From Actinomycetes bacterium (lineage in GTDB: Bacteria > Actinomycetota > Actinomycetes > Actinomycetales > Microbacteriaceae), in contig JAUHVN010000172.1 in NCBI GenBank assembly GCA_030425055.1, positions 1 through 6,186 of the forward strand: a DNA stretch of 6,186 nt, in the 5' to 3' direction. Numbering within the stretch: position 1 is the stretch's first letter; every line of letters starts with the position of its first letter. Below the pieces are notes generated by a model. It was not told the DNA's origin. It saw only the letters and a program-made list of their open reading frames with translations, and made no database searches. The position numbers and the translations under genes were made by a program. Shown here piece by piece: positions 5,758 through 6,186 of this stretch.

Positions 5758-6186
5758 CAGCCGGCCTTCGCCGCCGTGGCGAACTGCGGAGCGAACAGCG
5801 TCGCCAGTGCGGCATCCACGGCCTCCTGGGATGCGACGTCGCCGAGACCGACCTGGATCACGCCGATCGGGGCCAGCACCGCGGCCAGACCGTCGCCCGG
5901 AATCGGGTCGACGTCGAGCCCCTCGCGTTCGTCGATGACCTTCGTGGCGACCGAGAGCTCGATGGCCGAGGCGTCGGCGAGGATCTGCGCGGTCTCGGCG
6001 GGGTTGTCGAGCGCCCAGGCGCGGGCGCGCTCGTACGCGTCGACCACGTCCTGCACGACCTCGGGGTGCTCCGCGATGATCTGCTCGGTCGCGTTGAGCA
6101 CGCTGTACGAGTTGAAGTCCAGGTTCCGGTAGACGAGCTGGGCTCCGGCGTCCTCAGCGGTCGCCATGATCGGGTCGAGGCCCGCC
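5757..6186 (-). CDS. ABC transporter substrate-binding protein, SsuA/TauA-like (5' part outside window)
   Basis: C-terminal 142 residues of an extracellular solute-binding protein that delivers ligand to the adjacent permease. The reading frame is open through the right edge, so the ATG at 6165-6167 (MATAEDAGAQ) is internal: the upstream codons read AGLDPI. The segment FNSYSVLNATEQIIAEHPEVV, then a helical stretch VDAYERARAWALDNPAETAQIL, resembles the second lobe of NMT1/SsuA-type binding proteins, where hinge-following helices carry this HPEVV...A..WA..NP pattern. The lipoprotein signal and most ligand-contacting residues lie outside the window, so the ligand cannot be predicted. The stop overlaps the permease start by one base. 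Confidence 0.88.
   Translation of the reverse strand, partial: AGLDPIMATAEDAGAQLVYRNLDFNSYSVLNATEQIIAEHPEVVQDVVDAYERARAWALDNPAETAQILADASAIELSVATKVIDEREGLDVDPIPGDGLAAVLAPIGVIQVGLGDVASQEAVDAALATLFAPQFATAAKAG

Noticed and set aside
3787..6132. A 781-codon open frame on the plus strand running through the tRNA and opposite three genes
   Set aside because: It crosses tRNA-Val and lies antisense to the oxidoreductase, permease and binding-protein genes. The low-complexity D/E/R/Q-rich stretch is the expected shadow of the permease's hydrophobic codons.
6165..6167. ATG as start of the binding-protein gene
   Set aside because: The frame stays open to the window edge with plausible codons (AGLDPI), and a 136-residue product would lack a signal peptide and the first lobe, so the gene simply continues beyond 6186.

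Overview
The window is high-GC DNA (roughly two thirds G+C) with strong third-position G/C bias, short intergenic gaps and GTG/ATG starts. A homodimeric-type pyruvate dehydrogenase E1 lies directly upstream of a PucR/FasR-type regulator. Together these point to an actinobacterium, most likely Microbacteriaceae and plausibly Microbacterium. The genus is an inference from protein style and gene order; no database search was run.

Layout: all five protein genes are on the minus strand and one tRNA is on the plus strand. Reading right to left, positions 6186-4006 hold a transport/oxidation cluster. It contains the C-terminal part of an SsuA/TauA-like substrate-binding protein (cut by the window edge), an SsuC/TauC-like ABC permease whose start overlaps the binding-protein stop by one base, and a luciferase-like flavin-dependent oxidoreductase. 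The likely logic is uptake of a small organic (perhaps sulfur- or nitrogen-containing) compound followed by flavin-dependent oxidation. The substrate cannot be read from the sequence, and the ATPase subunit is not in the window.

Positions 3928-4000 encode tRNA-Val (anticodon TAC) on the plus strand, ending only 5 bases from the oxidoreductase stop codon. Positions 3785-3927 form a short divergent regulatory region between the tRNA and aceE. It holds a good -10 for the tRNA, a tentative -10 for aceE, and a perfect 6-bp inverted repeat in the aceE leader just upstream of the ribosome binding site.

Positions 3784-1 hold aceE (909 aa, apparently intact, catalytic residues present). Five bases after it comes a PucR-type regulator resembling FasR, the activator of the fatty-acid synthase genes known from Streptomyces. 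Its C-terminal DNA-binding domain runs off the left edge. The arrangement ties acetyl-CoA production to control of fatty-acid synthesis, and fabD/fabH/acpP/fabF would be expected just outside the window.

This is mostly ordinary core-genome sequence plus one transporter operon. I found no CRISPR array, insertion sequence, phage gene or convincing undescribed system. The points most worth checking are the aceE leader repeat, the tRNA/oxidoreductase convergence without a terminator, and the substrate of the flavoprotein cluster.
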